64,000 nucleotides of DNA from Aureivirga sp. CE67 (GTDB lineage Bacteria; Bacteroidota; Bacteroidia; Flavobacteriales; Flavobacteriaceae): contig NZ_JADOTV010000002.1 of the NCBI RefSeq assembly GCF_015767245.1, positions 1 to 64,000 on the forward strand, in the 5' to 3' direction. Below the pieces are notes generated by a model. The model searched no databases, was not told the origin of the DNA, and was given only the letters and a program-made list of their open reading frames with translations. Position numbers and translations under genes: made by a program. Each line of letters begins with the position of its first letter. The first letter of the stretch is position 1. Positions 8,888 to 18,732 of this stretch are shown piece after piece.

Positions 8888-9247
8888 ATGAATAAAAATT
8901 TGAAAGAAAATGTAAAAGAATTAAATACGATGATTCTGGAAGGAAAAATTCTAGAAGCATTTGATAAATTCTATGCAGAAGACGTAAAAATGCAAGAAAA
9001 TGACCAACAACCTTCGATAGGTAAAGAGAATTGTAGATTGAATGAAGAAGCTTTTGTAAATGGAATTACTGAATTTAGAGGAGCAAAAGTTTTAAACTCG
9101 ATTGTTTCTGATGGTGTTGTAGCTACAGAGTGGTTTTTCGATTATACACACAAAGACTTCGGAACAAGAACTTATACACAAATTGCCGTTCAAAGATGGA
9201 ACGAGCAAGGACAAATCATCAGTGAAACTTTTTATTATAACAATTAA
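8888..9247 (+). CDS. NTF2/SnoaL-like domain protein
   Basis: A 119-residue single-domain protein of the NTF2-like superfamily (SnoaL-like/DUF4440 type): an N-terminal helix pair (LNTMILEGKILEAFDKFYAED), a ligand-pocket loop KMQENDQQPSIGKEN, and the closing strands TRTYTQIAVQRWNEQGQIIS. Such domains are small binding folds or isomerases and the substrate cannot be read from the sequence. It precedes the YceI gene by 18 bases, so the two are likely co-transcribed. It differs in sequence from the three tandem NTF2-like paralogues at 20-21 kb. Confidence 0.8.
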   Translation: MNKNLKENVKELNTMILEGKILEAFDKFYAEDVKMQENDQQPSIGKENCRLNEEAFVNGITEFRGAKVLNSIVSDGVVATEWFFDYTHKDFGTRTYTQIAVQRWNEQGQIISETFYYNN

Positions 9248-9265
9248 TTCAAAACTTTAAGACAA

Positions 9266-9847
9266 ATGAAAAAATTAGCAATTCTATTTATATTTTTTAT
9301 CGCAATAACTGTAAATGCGCAAAACTGGAATGTAGATCCTTATCATTCTAATGTAAACTTTTCTGTAAGTCACCTTGTTATTTCTGAAGTAGACGGAAGT
9401 TTTAAGGTATATAATGGAAGTATTGAACAAAAGAAATCTAAAGATTTTTCTGATGCAGTTTTTAAGTTTGAAATTGATGCAAATTCAATTAATACACAAA
9501 ATGAAAAAAGAGATGGACATTTGAAAGCAGAAGACTTTTTCTATACTTCAAAATATCCAAAAATTTCTTTTGTTAGTACTTCTGTAAAGAAAAAAGGAGC
9601 GAATAATTATATCATCAAAGGAAATTTAACGATGCGTGGTGTAACGAAAAAAGTAACTCTAAAAGCTAAACATGGAGGAACTATTCAGAACGATGGTTAT
9701 GGAAATACAAAAGCTGGATTTATTATTTCAGGAACAATTGACAGAACGGACTTTGGAGTTGCTTGGAATGCAAAAACAGAACATGGGGGAATGACTGTTG
9801 GTGAAGATGTTGATTTTAAAATCAAACTAGAATACGTAAAAGGTTAA
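9266..9847 (+). CDS. YceI family periplasmic lipid-binding protein
   Basis: A 193-residue secreted protein with Sec signal MKKLAILFIFFIAITVNAQ, then the YceI/lipocalin-like barrel. Typical family segments are WNVDPYHSNVNFSVSHL near the N-terminus, a central NEKRDGHLKAEDFF..YPKISF segment, GNLTMRGVTK and the C-terminal GTIDRTDFGV. YceI proteins bind polyisoprenoids or other amphiphiles in a long hydrophobic pocket. It is second in a probable two-gene operon with the NTF2-like gene. Confidence 0.93.
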   Translation: MKKLAILFIFFIAITVNAQNWNVDPYHSNVNFSVSHLVISEVDGSFKVYNGSIEQKKSKDFSDAVFKFEIDANSINTQNEKRDGHLKAEDFFYTSKYPKISFVSTSVKKKGANNYIIKGNLTMRGVTKKVTLKAKHGGTIQNDGYGNTKAGFIISGTIDRTDFGVAWNAKTEHGGMTVGEDVDFKIKLEYVKG

Positions 9848-9883
9848 TTGATATTCATAGTTATTTATTATTAAATTAAAAGA

Positions 9884-9915
9884 AAGAAGCATCTTCAATA
9901 ATGAAGATGCTTCTT
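9884..9915 (+). terminator. Hairpin after YceI gene
   Basis: AAGAAGCATCTTCA (9884-9897) and TGAAGATGCTTCTT (9902-9915) make a 14-bp perfect stem with a 4-nt loop. The T run is short, so termination efficiency is uncertain; it also lies between convergent genes. Confidence 0.7.
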
Positions 9916-9985
9916 CTGAAAAATAGTATAAACAGTTAACCCGTATATTTTTTAAACGATGTTTTTTAAAATTATATTGTTTCTT

Positions 9986-10972
9986 TTACCCCTTTTGAAA
10001 CTCTAACCCTTTTGAAGAATAAATTACTCCTTCATCATCTAGAATAAGATATTTTACATTATCCATAGATTCGATTAATTCAATTCCTTTCTGAATTCCC
10101 ATAATGTAAACCGTTGTTGCAAGAGCATCTGCCATTTCTGCGTCAGAAGTTACAATTGTTACACTCTGAATACCTGAAAGTAATGTACCTGTCTTAGGAT
10201 CGATAATATGCTTATATTTTTTACCATTTTTACTTACAAAACTTTGGTAATTTCCAGAAGTCACCATTGAAGCATTTTCTAATTCAAATTTTAAAGCATT
10301 CATATCTGACTCAGAGTTTCCGATGAATGTTTTCCATTTTCCATCTTTCGGATGTGCTCCCCAACAAGTAAGATCTCCTCCAGCATTGATAAATCCAGAC
10401 TTTACTCCCATATCTTGAAGTTTCTTTTTCACCGTTTCTACAGCATATCCTTTATCAATAGCTCCAAAACCGATTTTCATTCCTTTTTCTTTTAAGAAAA
10501 CTGTAGAATTTGCTTCATCAATTTCGATATTTCTAAAATTAATTTGCTCTACAGAAGTTGTAAGAGAACTAGCATCTGGAGAAGATCCCATAAGATCATT
10601 AAAATTCCATGTTTTCTTTACAGATGCAAAAGAAATGTCAAAATAACCATTAGACATCTCAGAAACAGCAACACTTCTTTTAATGATGTCAATAATTTCT
10701 TTAGAAACTTTTACTGCAGAAATTCCTGCTTTGTCGTTTATTTTCGAGGTTTCAGATTCAAAATGTTTTGATGAAATTAATTTATCAATTCGATCTATTT
10801 CTTCTTGTGCTATTTTTAAATATTTTTTTCCTTCTATTTCATTTCCTGCTTCCACAGAATATTGAAAAGTAGCTCCTCCCATTTGTTTTGTTTTTACCTC
10901 ATAGATATTTTGAGAAAAAACAGTTGAGAAAGCAAATGATAAAACTGCTGTGAATAAGTAATTGTTTTTCAT
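9986..10972 (-). CDS. apbE: FAD:protein FMN transferase (ApbE family)
   Basis: An exported flavin transferase (328 residues from the ATG at 10972) that attaches FMN from FAD to a Thr of periplasmic-side proteins such as Nqr or Rnf subunits. The ATG at 10972 gives a good signal peptide (MKNNYLFTAVLSFAFSTVFS); an in-frame ATG at 10996 only adds eight residues in front. Family motifs are present: KIGFGAIDKGYAVE and GFINAGGDLTCWG for FAD binding, and near the C-terminus the MADALATTVYIMG Mg-binding segment. No target flavoprotein gene is adjacent. It is monocistronic. Confidence 0.93.
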   Translation of the reverse strand: MKNNYLFTAVLSFAFSTVFSQNIYEVKTKQMGGATFQYSVEAGNEIEGKKYLKIAQEEIDRIDKLISSKHFESETSKINDKAGISAVKVSKEIIDIIKRSVAVSEMSNGYFDISFASVKKTWNFNDLMGSSPDASSLTTSVEQINFRNIEIDEANSTVFLKEKGMKIGFGAIDKGYAVETVKKKLQDMGVKSGFINAGGDLTCWGAHPKDGKWKTFIGNSESDMNALKFELENASMVTSGNYQSFVSKNGKKYKHIIDPKTGTLLSGIQSVTIVTSDAEMADALATTVYIMGIQKGIELIESMDNVKYLILDDEGVIYSSKGLEFQKG

Positions 10973-10996
10973 TATTGGTAGTTTAGCTAAATACAA

Positions 10997-11373
10997 ATAT
11001 TTAGATTGATTGGGATTGATGAAATATTTTGTATTACTATCAGATACTTTTAATGACTTTTTGTAGATTTTTTTAAAATTTGGGGTTTTAAATTATACTA
11101 TTTTTTTCTTTTTCTTTCATCTTCCTTTTCCTAAAAAATGTATTCGAAATTGTAATTGTTTAAATGATTGTTGAAGCGAAATTATAGAATAATACCAAAA
11201 CAAAATAACTAAAAATAAACTATCTTATTTTTTATGTTAAAATCAATACATTATTCATAAATTATTTAATAATATATAACATTAAAATATTTATTATAAA
11301 TTTTTATCAATATTAAATCATTTAAAATTCTGTGTTTTTATGTTTTGATCTAAAATATTTAGAATTATAAACA
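10997..11373. other. AT-rich spacer
   Basis: About 375 bases of AT-rich sequence between the ApbE start and the terminator of the next minus-strand gene. No gene, clear promoter or hairpin was recognised. Confidence 0.5.
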
Positions 11374-11406
11374 AAAAAACTGCCTTAACTTAATAAGACA
11401 GTTTTT
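11374..11406 (-). terminator. Terminator of the coiled-coil protein gene
   Basis: AAAAACTG-C-CTTA paired with TAAG-A-CAGTTTTT around 11374-11406 gives an imperfect stem with an A run on the plus strand, that is a T run on the minus strand, downstream of the gene ending at 11444. Confidence 0.65.
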
Positions 11407-11443
11407 GATATGTTTATAAAAATTTTTTAGATACTACATTAAA

Positions 11444-12340
11444 TTATTTTAAATCTAAAGTTGTAGTTCCAACGATATCTCCTTCGATATACACGTTTGC
11501 AGTATATGTTCCTTTTGTAATTTTCTTTCTATCTACATTGATTACTGTAAGAACTTCTAAAATATCTGTTTTATCATATTCTACAGTATTCACCTCTGTA
11601 AATTCAATCTGAGAACCGTTATTTAAACCAATAACTCCTTGAGGATTTACAGCTGCCTTGTTAGGTCCTAAAATCTCAATATATACAGGAACTTCTTTTA
11701 CGTTTTCCTCAACTAAAGGATTTTCTTCAATTAATAAACTTACCTTAAATACATCTGTATTTCTAGATTTGTTTGTTAATTTTAATTTTCCTTTACTACG
11801 TTCTTTCATTCCTACTAACTGTAAGTGATCAATTTTTAGTTTTGCACCTAAAGCTACTTTATCTTCTAAAGATTCTTTTTTTCTCTTTAAGTCTTCTGCT
11901 AAATTAGTTTGACTTTCTAAGCTTAACTGTGTATCAGCAAGATTTGTCTTTAAGATTTCGTTTTCTTCCTTGATTCTCGTGTTCTCTTCTTGAAGTTTTT
12001 TCAACTCAGCATTAGCCTTTTTATATCTTCCTAAATATTTCTGATATAAACCATAGTTTTTAGATACTTTCCCGTCAAGTTCCTCTTTCATTGAAGTATA
12101 TTCAGCTACTTTAGCTTCAATTTCAGCTTTCAATTCATCATTACTCGCTGTCATTTGCTCTAACTCAGCTAATTTTACTTCAATATCAGACTTTAATTCT
12201 TGTTCTGTCTGTTCTGCTATCTTTTTATGAGCTTCATGTTCCGAATTCTGATAAATTAAGTATCCGATAGAACCAATTAATAAAAGTGCAAGAATTACAA
12301 TTACAATTTTACCTGATGATTTATTTGTTTCTTCTTCCAT
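11444..12340 (-). CDS. Membrane-anchored coiled-coil protein, function unknown
   Basis: A 298-residue conserved-looking protein of unknown function. A short cytoplasmic start (MEEETNKSSGK) is followed by one membrane segment (IVIVILALLLIGSIGYLIYQ, about 12-31), a long coiled coil rich in Glu/Lys/Leu heptads (about 35-165), and a C-terminal beta-rich domain (about 170-298) beginning LKIDHLQLVGMKERSKGKLK. Similar Flavobacteriia proteins are sometimes labelled as chromosome partitioning proteins; nothing here (no P-loop) supports that name. It is divergent from comF. Confidence 0.75.
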   Translation of the reverse strand: MEEETNKSSGKIVIVILALLLIGSIGYLIYQNSEHEAHKKIAEQTEQELKSDIEVKLAELEQMTASNDELKAEIEAKVAEYTSMKEELDGKVSKNYGLYQKYLGRYKKANAELKKLQEENTRIKEENEILKTNLADTQLSLESQTNLAEDLKRKKESLEDKVALGAKLKIDHLQLVGMKERSKGKLKLTNKSRNTDVFKVSLLIEENPLVEENVKEVPVYIEILGPNKAAVNPQGVIGLNNGSQIEFTEVNTVEYDKTDILEVLTVINVDRKKITKGTYTANVYIEGDIVGTTTLDLK

Positions 12341-12552
12341 TGTGTATACGACTATTTTGAAATTATTTAAATTTTAACAAAACTAATATTTATAAATATA
12401 TTTCCTACTTTAAATTAAAATTATTTTCGAGGTAATAATTTAATTCATTAAGGTAACATATTGTAAAACAACTGTTAAAAAAGTGTGAATAAAAAAATCT
12501 TGTTTAATATTTTCTTAACTTAACGGAGTAAAGTCATAATTAGTACAAAAGC

Positions 12553-13239
12553 ATGAAAATAGTTACTCCAATATTAGATTTATTTTATCCTCAATATTGT
12601 TTAGGTTGTTTTGAAGAAGTCGCAGACGATAATTTTAATATTTGTCTGGACTGTAGAACCAATTTACCTATCACGAATTTCAGTATTATTGAAAATAATG
12701 ATTTAAAAAGAAAATTTCAGGGTAGGCTAAACATAAAGCATGCCACTTCTCTGTATTATTTTAATAAAAAAAATAAAATTCAAAATCTTGTTCACGTATT
12801 GAAATACAGGAACAAACAAAAAATAGGTGAATTTTTTGGAGAAATTTTAGGAGAGGAAATTCTACAAAGTGACTATTTTACTTCCATAGATTATGTAATA
12901 CCTATTCCGTTACATCCACAAAAATTCAGAAAAAGAGGTTATAATCAAAATACGCTTTTTGGTAAAACTATTGCCAAAAAGATTAATGCTGCTTTTTGTG
13001 AAGAAAATGTGCAACGTATTAAAAAAACAGAATCTCAGACTAGAAAATCAAAAGATGAAAGATTTCATAATACTGAAAATATTTTCAAGATAAATGATTT
13101 GGAAAAATATGAAGGAAAACACATCTTACTTATAGATGATATCATCACAACTGGCGCAACCATAGAATCTTGTGCTAAAGAATTACTAAAAGTAAAAAAC
13201 CTTGAAATAAGTATTGCTAGTATCGCCTTTACACACTAA
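12553..13239 (+). CDS. comF: ComF family phosphoribosyltransferase-like protein
   Basis: A 228-residue ComF-type protein linked to DNA uptake in naturally competent bacteria and in general a type I phosphoribosyltransferase fold. The N-terminal zinc-finger-like region carries CLGCFEE..CLDC (about 16-36). The PRPP-binding loop LLIDDIITTGATIES (about 196-210) is complete, and the upstream VIPIPLHPQKFRKRGYNQ segment is typical. The gene precedes the Ig-like lipoprotein gene by 64 bases on the same strand. Confidence 0.92.
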   Translation: MKIVTPILDLFYPQYCLGCFEEVADDNFNICLDCRTNLPITNFSIIENNDLKRKFQGRLNIKHATSLYYFNKKNKIQNLVHVLKYRNKQKIGEFFGEILGEEILQSDYFTSIDYVIPIPLHPQKFRKRGYNQNTLFGKTIAKKINAAFCEENVQRIKKTESQTRKSKDERFHNTENIFKINDLEKYEGKHILLIDDIITTGATIESCAKELLKVKNLEISIASIAFTH

Positions 13240-13303
13240 AATTATTATTTTTTTTATGTAATTTGGCAAAATAAATTGTTTATTTGCAACAAAATAAATA
13301 AGG

Positions 13304-14908
13304 ATGAAACAAAAGTTATTTTTTATCATTTTTGCCATTGGATTGATCGTTGTAAGTTGTGCGAAAAGAGGAATGCCAACAGGAGGACCTAAAGATGAAA
13401 CACCACCATATTTTGTTTCTTCTTCACCAAAAAATGAATCTACAGATTTTGACGAAAAAAAGATTAGAATTAATTTTAATAAATATGTAAAACTTCAGAA
13501 TTTATTCAATCAACTGATTATTTCTCCACCTATGGAAAATGCACCAGAAATAACTCCAATGGGTGGTGCTACGAAGTTTATCAATATTAAAATAAAAGAT
13601 ACTTTACGAAAGAATACTACTTATATTTTAAATTTTGGAAACAGTATAGTAGGAAACAATGAAGGAAATGTTTTAAAGGATTTCAAATATGTTTTTTCTA
13701 CAGGAGATTATATCGATTCTTTAAAAGTTTCTGGGAGAATTGAAGAAGCTTTTTCTCATGAAACAGATAAAAATGTTTCTGTTTTACTTTATGAAGTGAA
13801 TGGAAAATTTACAGATTCTATCATTTATAAAGAAAATCCAAAATATATTTCAAATACTTTAGATTCTACAGCTTTTAATTTTACGAATCTTAAGAAAGGA
13901 AAATATTTGATGGTTGCACTAAAAGGAAGTTCTGCAACCTCTTATAAATACAATCCAAAAACAATGAAAATAGGTTTTGTAAATGAACCGATTACGCTTC
14001 CAACAGATTCTACTTACACAATAAAACTTTTCAAAGAAGAGTTACCATTAAACGTATACAGACCAAAAGAAGAGTATCAAGGAAAGTTGGATTTTGGTTA
14101 TGAAGGAAATGTAAAAGACTTAAAAATTGATGTAACATCAAATGTACCTTCGGATTTTGAGTATTTTATTAATAAAGAAGTAGACAAGGATACATTGAAT
14201 TATTGGTTCAAGCCTTATGAAGGAATCGACTCTTTAAGTTTTGATGTTTCTAAAGGAAAATATCAAGAAAATTATACTGTAAAACTTAGAACGAAAAAAA
14301 ATGATTCTTTAAAAATTACAAATAATGTTTCAAAAGTTTTACATCTAAACGATACACTTAGTTTTTCTTCAAATATTCCACTTTCAGCTATTGATTCGAC
14401 AAAATTTGAACTTTTTGAAAAAGATTCTATTAAAGTTACAGATAAAAATATATATTTATCAAAATCTAAGAATAAGCTATTTATAGATTTTGAAAAGAGA
14501 CAAAATGAAAGTTATAGATTAAATATTCTTCCTGATGCAATTGAAGATTTCTTTGGAGAAAAGAATGATACAATTCAACTTGCTTTCAAAACAAAATCTG
14601 TAGAAGATTATGGAAATTTATTCTTAGACATTGAAGGAATCAAAGAATACCCAATTATAGTTCAACTTTTAGATCAAAAATATAATGTTCTAAAAACTAT
14701 TTTATCAGATAAAGAAGAAACACTAAAATTTGATAAACTAGAGCAAGACACTTATTTAGTCAGAATAATAATGGATACAAACGGGAATGGAAAATGGGAT
14801 ACAGGAAACTACTTAGAAAAGGTACAACCTGAGGAAATCTATTATTACAAGGCTAAAATTAAGATTAGGCCAAATGCTGATATTTTTGAAAAAATAATTT
14901 TAAACTAA
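13304..14908 (+). CDS. Lipoprotein with bacterial Ig-like domain (Big_5)
   Basis: A 534-residue surface or periplasmic lipoprotein. The signal MKQKLFFIIFAIGLIVVSC has a lipobox at VVSC. The mature start AKRGMPTGGPKDETPPYF, leading into an Ig-like domain (about 35-120, PPYFVSSSPKNEST..INFNKYVKL), is a signature of a Bacteroidota family of unknown function. The C-terminus contains a Ca-binding-like stretch MDTNGNGKWDTGNY (about 494-507). It is followed 40 bases later by a beta-barrel protein gene in the same direction, so the two may be co-transcribed. Confidence 0.88.
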   Translation: MKQKLFFIIFAIGLIVVSCAKRGMPTGGPKDETPPYFVSSSPKNESTDFDEKKIRINFNKYVKLQNLFNQLIISPPMENAPEITPMGGATKFINIKIKDTLRKNTTYILNFGNSIVGNNEGNVLKDFKYVFSTGDYIDSLKVSGRIEEAFSHETDKNVSVLLYEVNGKFTDSIIYKENPKYISNTLDSTAFNFTNLKKGKYLMVALKGSSATSYKYNPKTMKIGFVNEPITLPTDSTYTIKLFKEELPLNVYRPKEEYQGKLDFGYEGNVKDLKIDVTSNVPSDFEYFINKEVDKDTLNYWFKPYEGIDSLSFDVSKGKYQENYTVKLRTKKNDSLKITNNVSKVLHLNDTLSFSSNIPLSAIDSTKFELFEKDSIKVTDKNIYLSKSKNKLFIDFEKRQNESYRLNILPDAIEDFFGEKNDTIQLAFKTKSVEDYGNLFLDIEGIKEYPIIVQLLDQKYNVLKTILSDKEETLKFDKLEQDTYLVRIIMDTNGNGKWDTGNYLEKVQPEEIYYYKAKIKIRPNADIFEKIILN

Positions 14909-14948
14909 TCAATTGTAAATAAAGGCATATACACGAAAATAAAATATA

Positions 14949-15734
14949 ATGAAATACACAATCCCCACAATTATTATTCTGTTTTTAAGTTCAGTTTATT
15001 TTTCTAAATCCCATGCACAATTTGGCTCTAGTTTCGAATTAGGAGCTTATGCTGGTCCTGCTTCCATTAAAACTGATTATGGTGAAAGATATCATTTTGA
15101 AGGTTATGTAGGTTTTTCTGCAGGTATTGTTAATTATATAAACTTTACAGATATTTCAGGATATCCTAGAAGACATAGATTCTTCAACCAACATTTTAGA
15201 ATGAAAAATGAATTATCTTTTATCTATACAACATTAGAACATACTGGGAAATATGTTGCGGATGATAGAACTTCTGAAAATGCTGAAAAATTAAGAGCAA
15301 TGACAGGAAGTACATTAGTTGTGAATTTAACAACTGGTTTTGAATTCCACTTAAAAGATATTTCTGATTACGAATCTAGTTATTATCAAACAGGTTTTAA
15401 TTGGTCTCCATATGTTGGAATCGGTTTAGGACTATCATACTACAATCCTGAAATGGAATCTTCTCTTGGTAATTGGGAAGAAGATAGATCTATTTTATAC
15501 GGAAAATGGAGCAAAGTTGGAACAGTAAACATGGATCCTGGAACAACATTTTCTACAACTTTCAGTACAGGTACTAGATTTAAAGTTAGTGAAAAATCAA
15601 ATATATTATTAGAAGCAAACTGGAGATTATTCTGGTCTGATTGGATTGACGGATTAAATGCAAGAGCTGTCGAAAACAAATACAACGATTGGTCATTTGT
15701 TGTACAAGTTGGATATATTTTCCAATTAGATTAA
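14949..15734 (+). CDS. Predicted outer-membrane beta-barrel protein
   Basis: A 261-residue exported protein. After a signal ending KSHAQ, glycine- and aromatic-rich alternating strands such as FELGAYAGPASI and GYVGFSAGIVNYI run to a C-terminus ending VQVGYIFQLD, typical of small outer-membrane barrels. It resembles a Flavobacteriia family known to me only by a locus-type name (THC0290_0291); I could not verify this. Function unknown. It is probably co-transcribed with the upstream Ig-like lipoprotein and ends at a strong terminator. Confidence 0.8.
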   Translation: MKYTIPTIIILFLSSVYFSKSHAQFGSSFELGAYAGPASIKTDYGERYHFEGYVGFSAGIVNYINFTDISGYPRRHRFFNQHFRMKNELSFIYTTLEHTGKYVADDRTSENAEKLRAMTGSTLVVNLTTGFEFHLKDISDYESSYYQTGFNWSPYVGIGLGLSYYNPEMESSLGNWEEDRSILYGKWSKVGTVNMDPGTTFSTTFSTGTRFKVSEKSNILLEANWRLFWSDWIDGLNARAVENKYNDWSFVVQVGYIFQLD

Positions 15735-15757
15735 AATCGAAAAAAGATATTTTAGTT

Positions 15758-15790
15758 AAAGCTATTTCAACATTGAAATAGCTTTTTTTT
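15758..15790 (+). terminator. Terminator after the beta-barrel gene
   Basis: AAAGCTATTTCA (15758-15769) and TGAAATAGCTTT (15774-15785) form a 12-bp stem followed by a T run. Confidence 0.9.
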
Positions 15791-15840
15791 GTTTAAAAAA
15801 CTATGCATTCTCATAGAATAATTTCCAAGAAAGAATCCAT

Positions 15841-15848
15841 TATATTTG
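15841..15848 (+). promoter_or_regulatory. -7 element of the BNR-repeat protein gene
   Basis: TATATTTG is a perfect TAnnTTTG element 28 bases before the ATG; no correctly spaced TTG was found. Confidence 0.45.
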
Positions 15849-15876
15849 TTTAACAATTTTAATAAAAACAATCTTT

Positions 15877-18663
15877 ATGAAAAAATACATATTGCTGTTT
15901 GTATTGTTATTTATTTCGATAACAATTCAAGCACAAGAAACCGTAGTTTCAGAAATAAAGCCTGTAAATATTGGACCTTCTGTGATGAGCGGAAGAATTG
16001 TAGATATTGCAGTAAATCCTAAAAATCCAACAGAATTTTATGTTGCTTATGCTTCTGGTGGACTTTGGCATTCGGATAATAATGGAACAAGTTTAGAACC
16101 TGTTTTAGACAGTTCGGAAACGCAAAATATTGGTTGTGTTTCTGTAGATTGGAAAAATGAAGTGATTTATGTTGGAACTGGAGAAGTAAATTCTTCTCGT
16201 TCTTCTTATGCTGGAATTGGAATTTTAAAAAGTTCTAACAAAGGAAAAACTTGGGAAAATATTGGTTTAAAAGATTCACAACATATCAGTAGAATTATTA
16301 TTGATGAAAAGAATCCGCTAGAATTAACTGTTGCCGTAATCGGTCATCTTTATACAACAAATAAAGAAAGAGGAATTTTTAAATCTTATGACGGAGGAAA
16401 AACTTGGCAGAAAACACTTTTCATTAATGATAATACAGGAATTATCGATTTAGTTGCTTCGCCAAATAATAAAAATACAATGTATGCTGCTGCTTGGGAA
16501 AGAAGTCGTAAAGCATGGAATTTTGTTGGAAGTGGAAAAGGTTCTGGAATTTATAAAAGTACAGATAACGGAAAAACTTGGAATCTTTTAACAACGGAAA
16601 AATCAGGGTTTCCTATTGGAGAAGGAGTTGGAAGAATTGGTTTAACAGCTTTTGATTCGGAAGTTATTTATGCCTTTTTAGACAATCAATTTCGAAGAGA
16701 AAAAACAGACAAAAAAGAATCTGTAAACGTATTGACAAAAGACGATTTTAAAAATATGTCTGTAGAAACTTTTTTAAACTTAAAAGATAAAAAGTTAAAT
16801 AAGTTTTTAAAACAAAATGGATTTCAAGAAAAATATAGAGCTCAAAATGTAAAAAACATGGTGAAAAAAGGAAACATCCAACCTTCAGATATTGCAAAAT
16901 ATTTAGAAGATGCAAATGCGATGTTATTCGATACACCAGTAAAAGGAGCAGAGCTTTATAAATCTACAGACGGAGGAAAAACTTGGAAAAAGACACATAA
17001 AGATTATATCGAGGATATTTATTATTCGTACGGATATTATTTTGGTTTGGTAAAAGTAGATCCAAAAAATAGTGAAAATGTATACATTGGAGGAGTACCG
17101 ATTTTAAAGTCAAAAGACGGAGGAAAGACATTTACTTCGATTCAAAAAGATAATGTACACGCAGATCATCATGCACTTTGGATTTCGCCAATACAAAAAG
17201 GTCATTTAATTAATGGAAACGATGGAGGATTGAATATTTCATATGATGATGGAGAAACTTGGATTAAATGTAATCAGCCTTCAGTTGGGCAATTTTATGC
17301 TGTAAATGTAGATAATCAGGCGAATTATAACGTGTATGGAGGTTTACAAGATAATGGCGTTTGGTTTGGACCTCATAATAATGTGGAAAGTAGAGAATGG
17401 ACGCAAACAGGTCATTACGCTTATGAATCTATCATGGGAGGAGATGGAATGCAAATTATGATTGATGATAGAAACCCGAATATTGTTTATACAGGGTTTC
17501 AGTTCGGAAATTATTATCGTTTAAACCTAGCCACAAAAGCACAGAAATACATTCAACCAAAACATGATTTAGGAGAAGCTCCACTTCGTTTTAATTGGCA
17601 AACACCAATTTTACTTTCGAAACATAATCAAGATATTTTGTATTTAGGTTCAAATAAATTACATCGTTCTTTAGACAAAGGAGATAATTTCAAAGCAATT
17701 TCTGAAGACTTAACAAATGGAGGGAAAAAAGGAAATGTTGCTTATGGAACTTTAACTTCTATTGATGAATCTGCTTTTCAGTTTGGAGAATTATTGATTG
17801 GAACAGATGATGGAAATGTGCAATATTCAGAAGATGGTGGTGGATCTTGGAAGTTAATTTCTAAAAATTTACCTCAGAATCTTTGGGTTTCTAGAGTGAT
17901 TTTCTCTCAATTTGAAAAAGGAAGATTTTATGTTGCTTTAAATGGGTATAGATTTGATGATTTTACACCTTATTTATTCGTAACCGAAGATGCTGGAAAA
18001 ACTTGGAAAAACATCAGTTCTAATTTACCAAATCATCCAATAAATGTTGTTCGTGAAGATTTTGTAGACGAAGATATTTTATATGTTGGAACAGATAATG
18101 GTGTTTTTGTTTCTTTTGATAAAGGTGCAAATTGGCAAATTATTGATGCAAATATGCCAAAAGTTGCAGTACACGATTTAGCAATTCAGAAGCAAGCAAA
18201 AGAAATAGTAATCGGAACACATGGACGTTCGATTTATGTAATGGATTTAAATGCTGTGCAGCAATATAAAAATGTAAAAGATTCTGAAATTGCAATTATT
18301 GACATTCCAGAAGTTCATTTTTCTAAAAACTGGGGAAGTGCTTGGAGCAAATGGATCGAGCCAAATACGCCTAAATCTACTATTTCTTTCTTTGTGAAAA
18401 ATGCTGGAGATTACAAAATTTCTATTTTAGGAGAAAATGAAAAAACACTTTTCACAACAGAAATGAAAGCTGTAAAAGGATTTAATTTCTTTGAGTATAC
18501 TATTTCTATGAATGAAAAATTAGGAAAAAAATATGCAAAGAAACATGAAGATTTTTCAGTTGTAAAAGCTAAAGATGGAAACTTTTATTTACCAAAAGGA
18601 AAATATCAATTAGAGATTTCTAAAGGGAAAACAAAAGCTATTAAAGAATTTGAAGTGAAATAA
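15877..18663 (+). CDS. Secreted BNR/Asp-box beta-propeller protein (sialidase/Vps10-like)
   Basis: A 928-residue secreted protein with a Sec signal (MKKYILLFVLLFISITIQAQ) and at least nine Asp-box (SxDxGxTW) motifs: SSNKGKTW, SYDGGKTW, STDNGKTW, STDGGKTW, SKDGGKTF, SYDDGETW, SEDGGGSW, TEDAGKTW and SFDKGANW. This indicates one or two beta-propellers of the sialidase/xyloglucanase/sortilin type. A helical insertion of about 75 residues (near 275-350) separates propeller blades, and a C-terminal beta domain of about 120 residues follows. Catalytic sialidase arginines cannot be assigned, so an enzymatic role is not claimed. No type IX C-terminal sorting domain was seen. The gene is monocistronic. 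Confidence 0.88.
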   Translation: MKKYILLFVLLFISITIQAQETVVSEIKPVNIGPSVMSGRIVDIAVNPKNPTEFYVAYASGGLWHSDNNGTSLEPVLDSSETQNIGCVSVDWKNEVIYVGTGEVNSSRSSYAGIGILKSSNKGKTWENIGLKDSQHISRIIIDEKNPLELTVAVIGHLYTTNKERGIFKSYDGGKTWQKTLFINDNTGIIDLVASPNNKNTMYAAAWERSRKAWNFVGSGKGSGIYKSTDNGKTWNLLTTEKSGFPIGEGVGRIGLTAFDSEVIYAFLDNQFRREKTDKKESVNVLTKDDFKNMSVETFLNLKDKKLNKFLKQNGFQEKYRAQNVKNMVKKGNIQPSDIAKYLEDANAMLFDTPVKGAELYKSTDGGKTWKKTHKDYIEDIYYSYGYYFGLVKVDPKNSENVYIGGVPILKSKDGGKTFTSIQKDNVHADHHALWISPIQKGHLINGNDGGLNISYDDGETWIKCNQPSVGQFYAVNVDNQANYNVYGGLQDNGVWFGPHNNVESREWTQTGHYAYESIMGGDGMQIMIDDRNPNIVYTGFQFGNYYRLNLATKAQKYIQPKHDLGEAPLRFNWQTPILLSKHNQDILYLGSNKLHRSLDKGDNFKAISEDLTNGGKKGNVAYGTLTSIDESAFQFGELLIGTDDGNVQYSEDGGGSWKLISKNLPQNLWVSRVIFSQFEKGRFYVALNGYRFDDFTPYLFVTEDAGKTWKNISSNLPNHPINVVREDFVDEDILYVGTDNGVFVSFDKGANWQIIDANMPKVAVHDLAIQKQAKEIVIGTHGRSIYVMDLNAVQQYKNVKDSEIAIIDIPEVHFSKNWGSAWSKWIEPNTPKSTISFFVKNAGDYKISILGENEKTLFTTEMKAVKGFNFFEYTISMNEKLGKKYAKKHEDFSVVKAKDGNFYLPKGKYQLEISKGKTKAIKEFEVK

Positions 18664-18680
18664 TTTTCATTTTATAAACC

Positions 18681-18713
18681 AAAAAAGCAGCGCTAAAAAC
18701 GCTGCTTTTTTTA
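18681..18713. terminator. Bidirectional terminator between the BNR gene and sufS
   Basis: AAAAGCAGCG and CGCTGCTTTT pair around a 7-nt loop, with A and T runs on either side; it can serve both convergent genes. Confidence 0.88.
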
Positions 18714-18732
18714 TATCTATTTTTTTAATTTT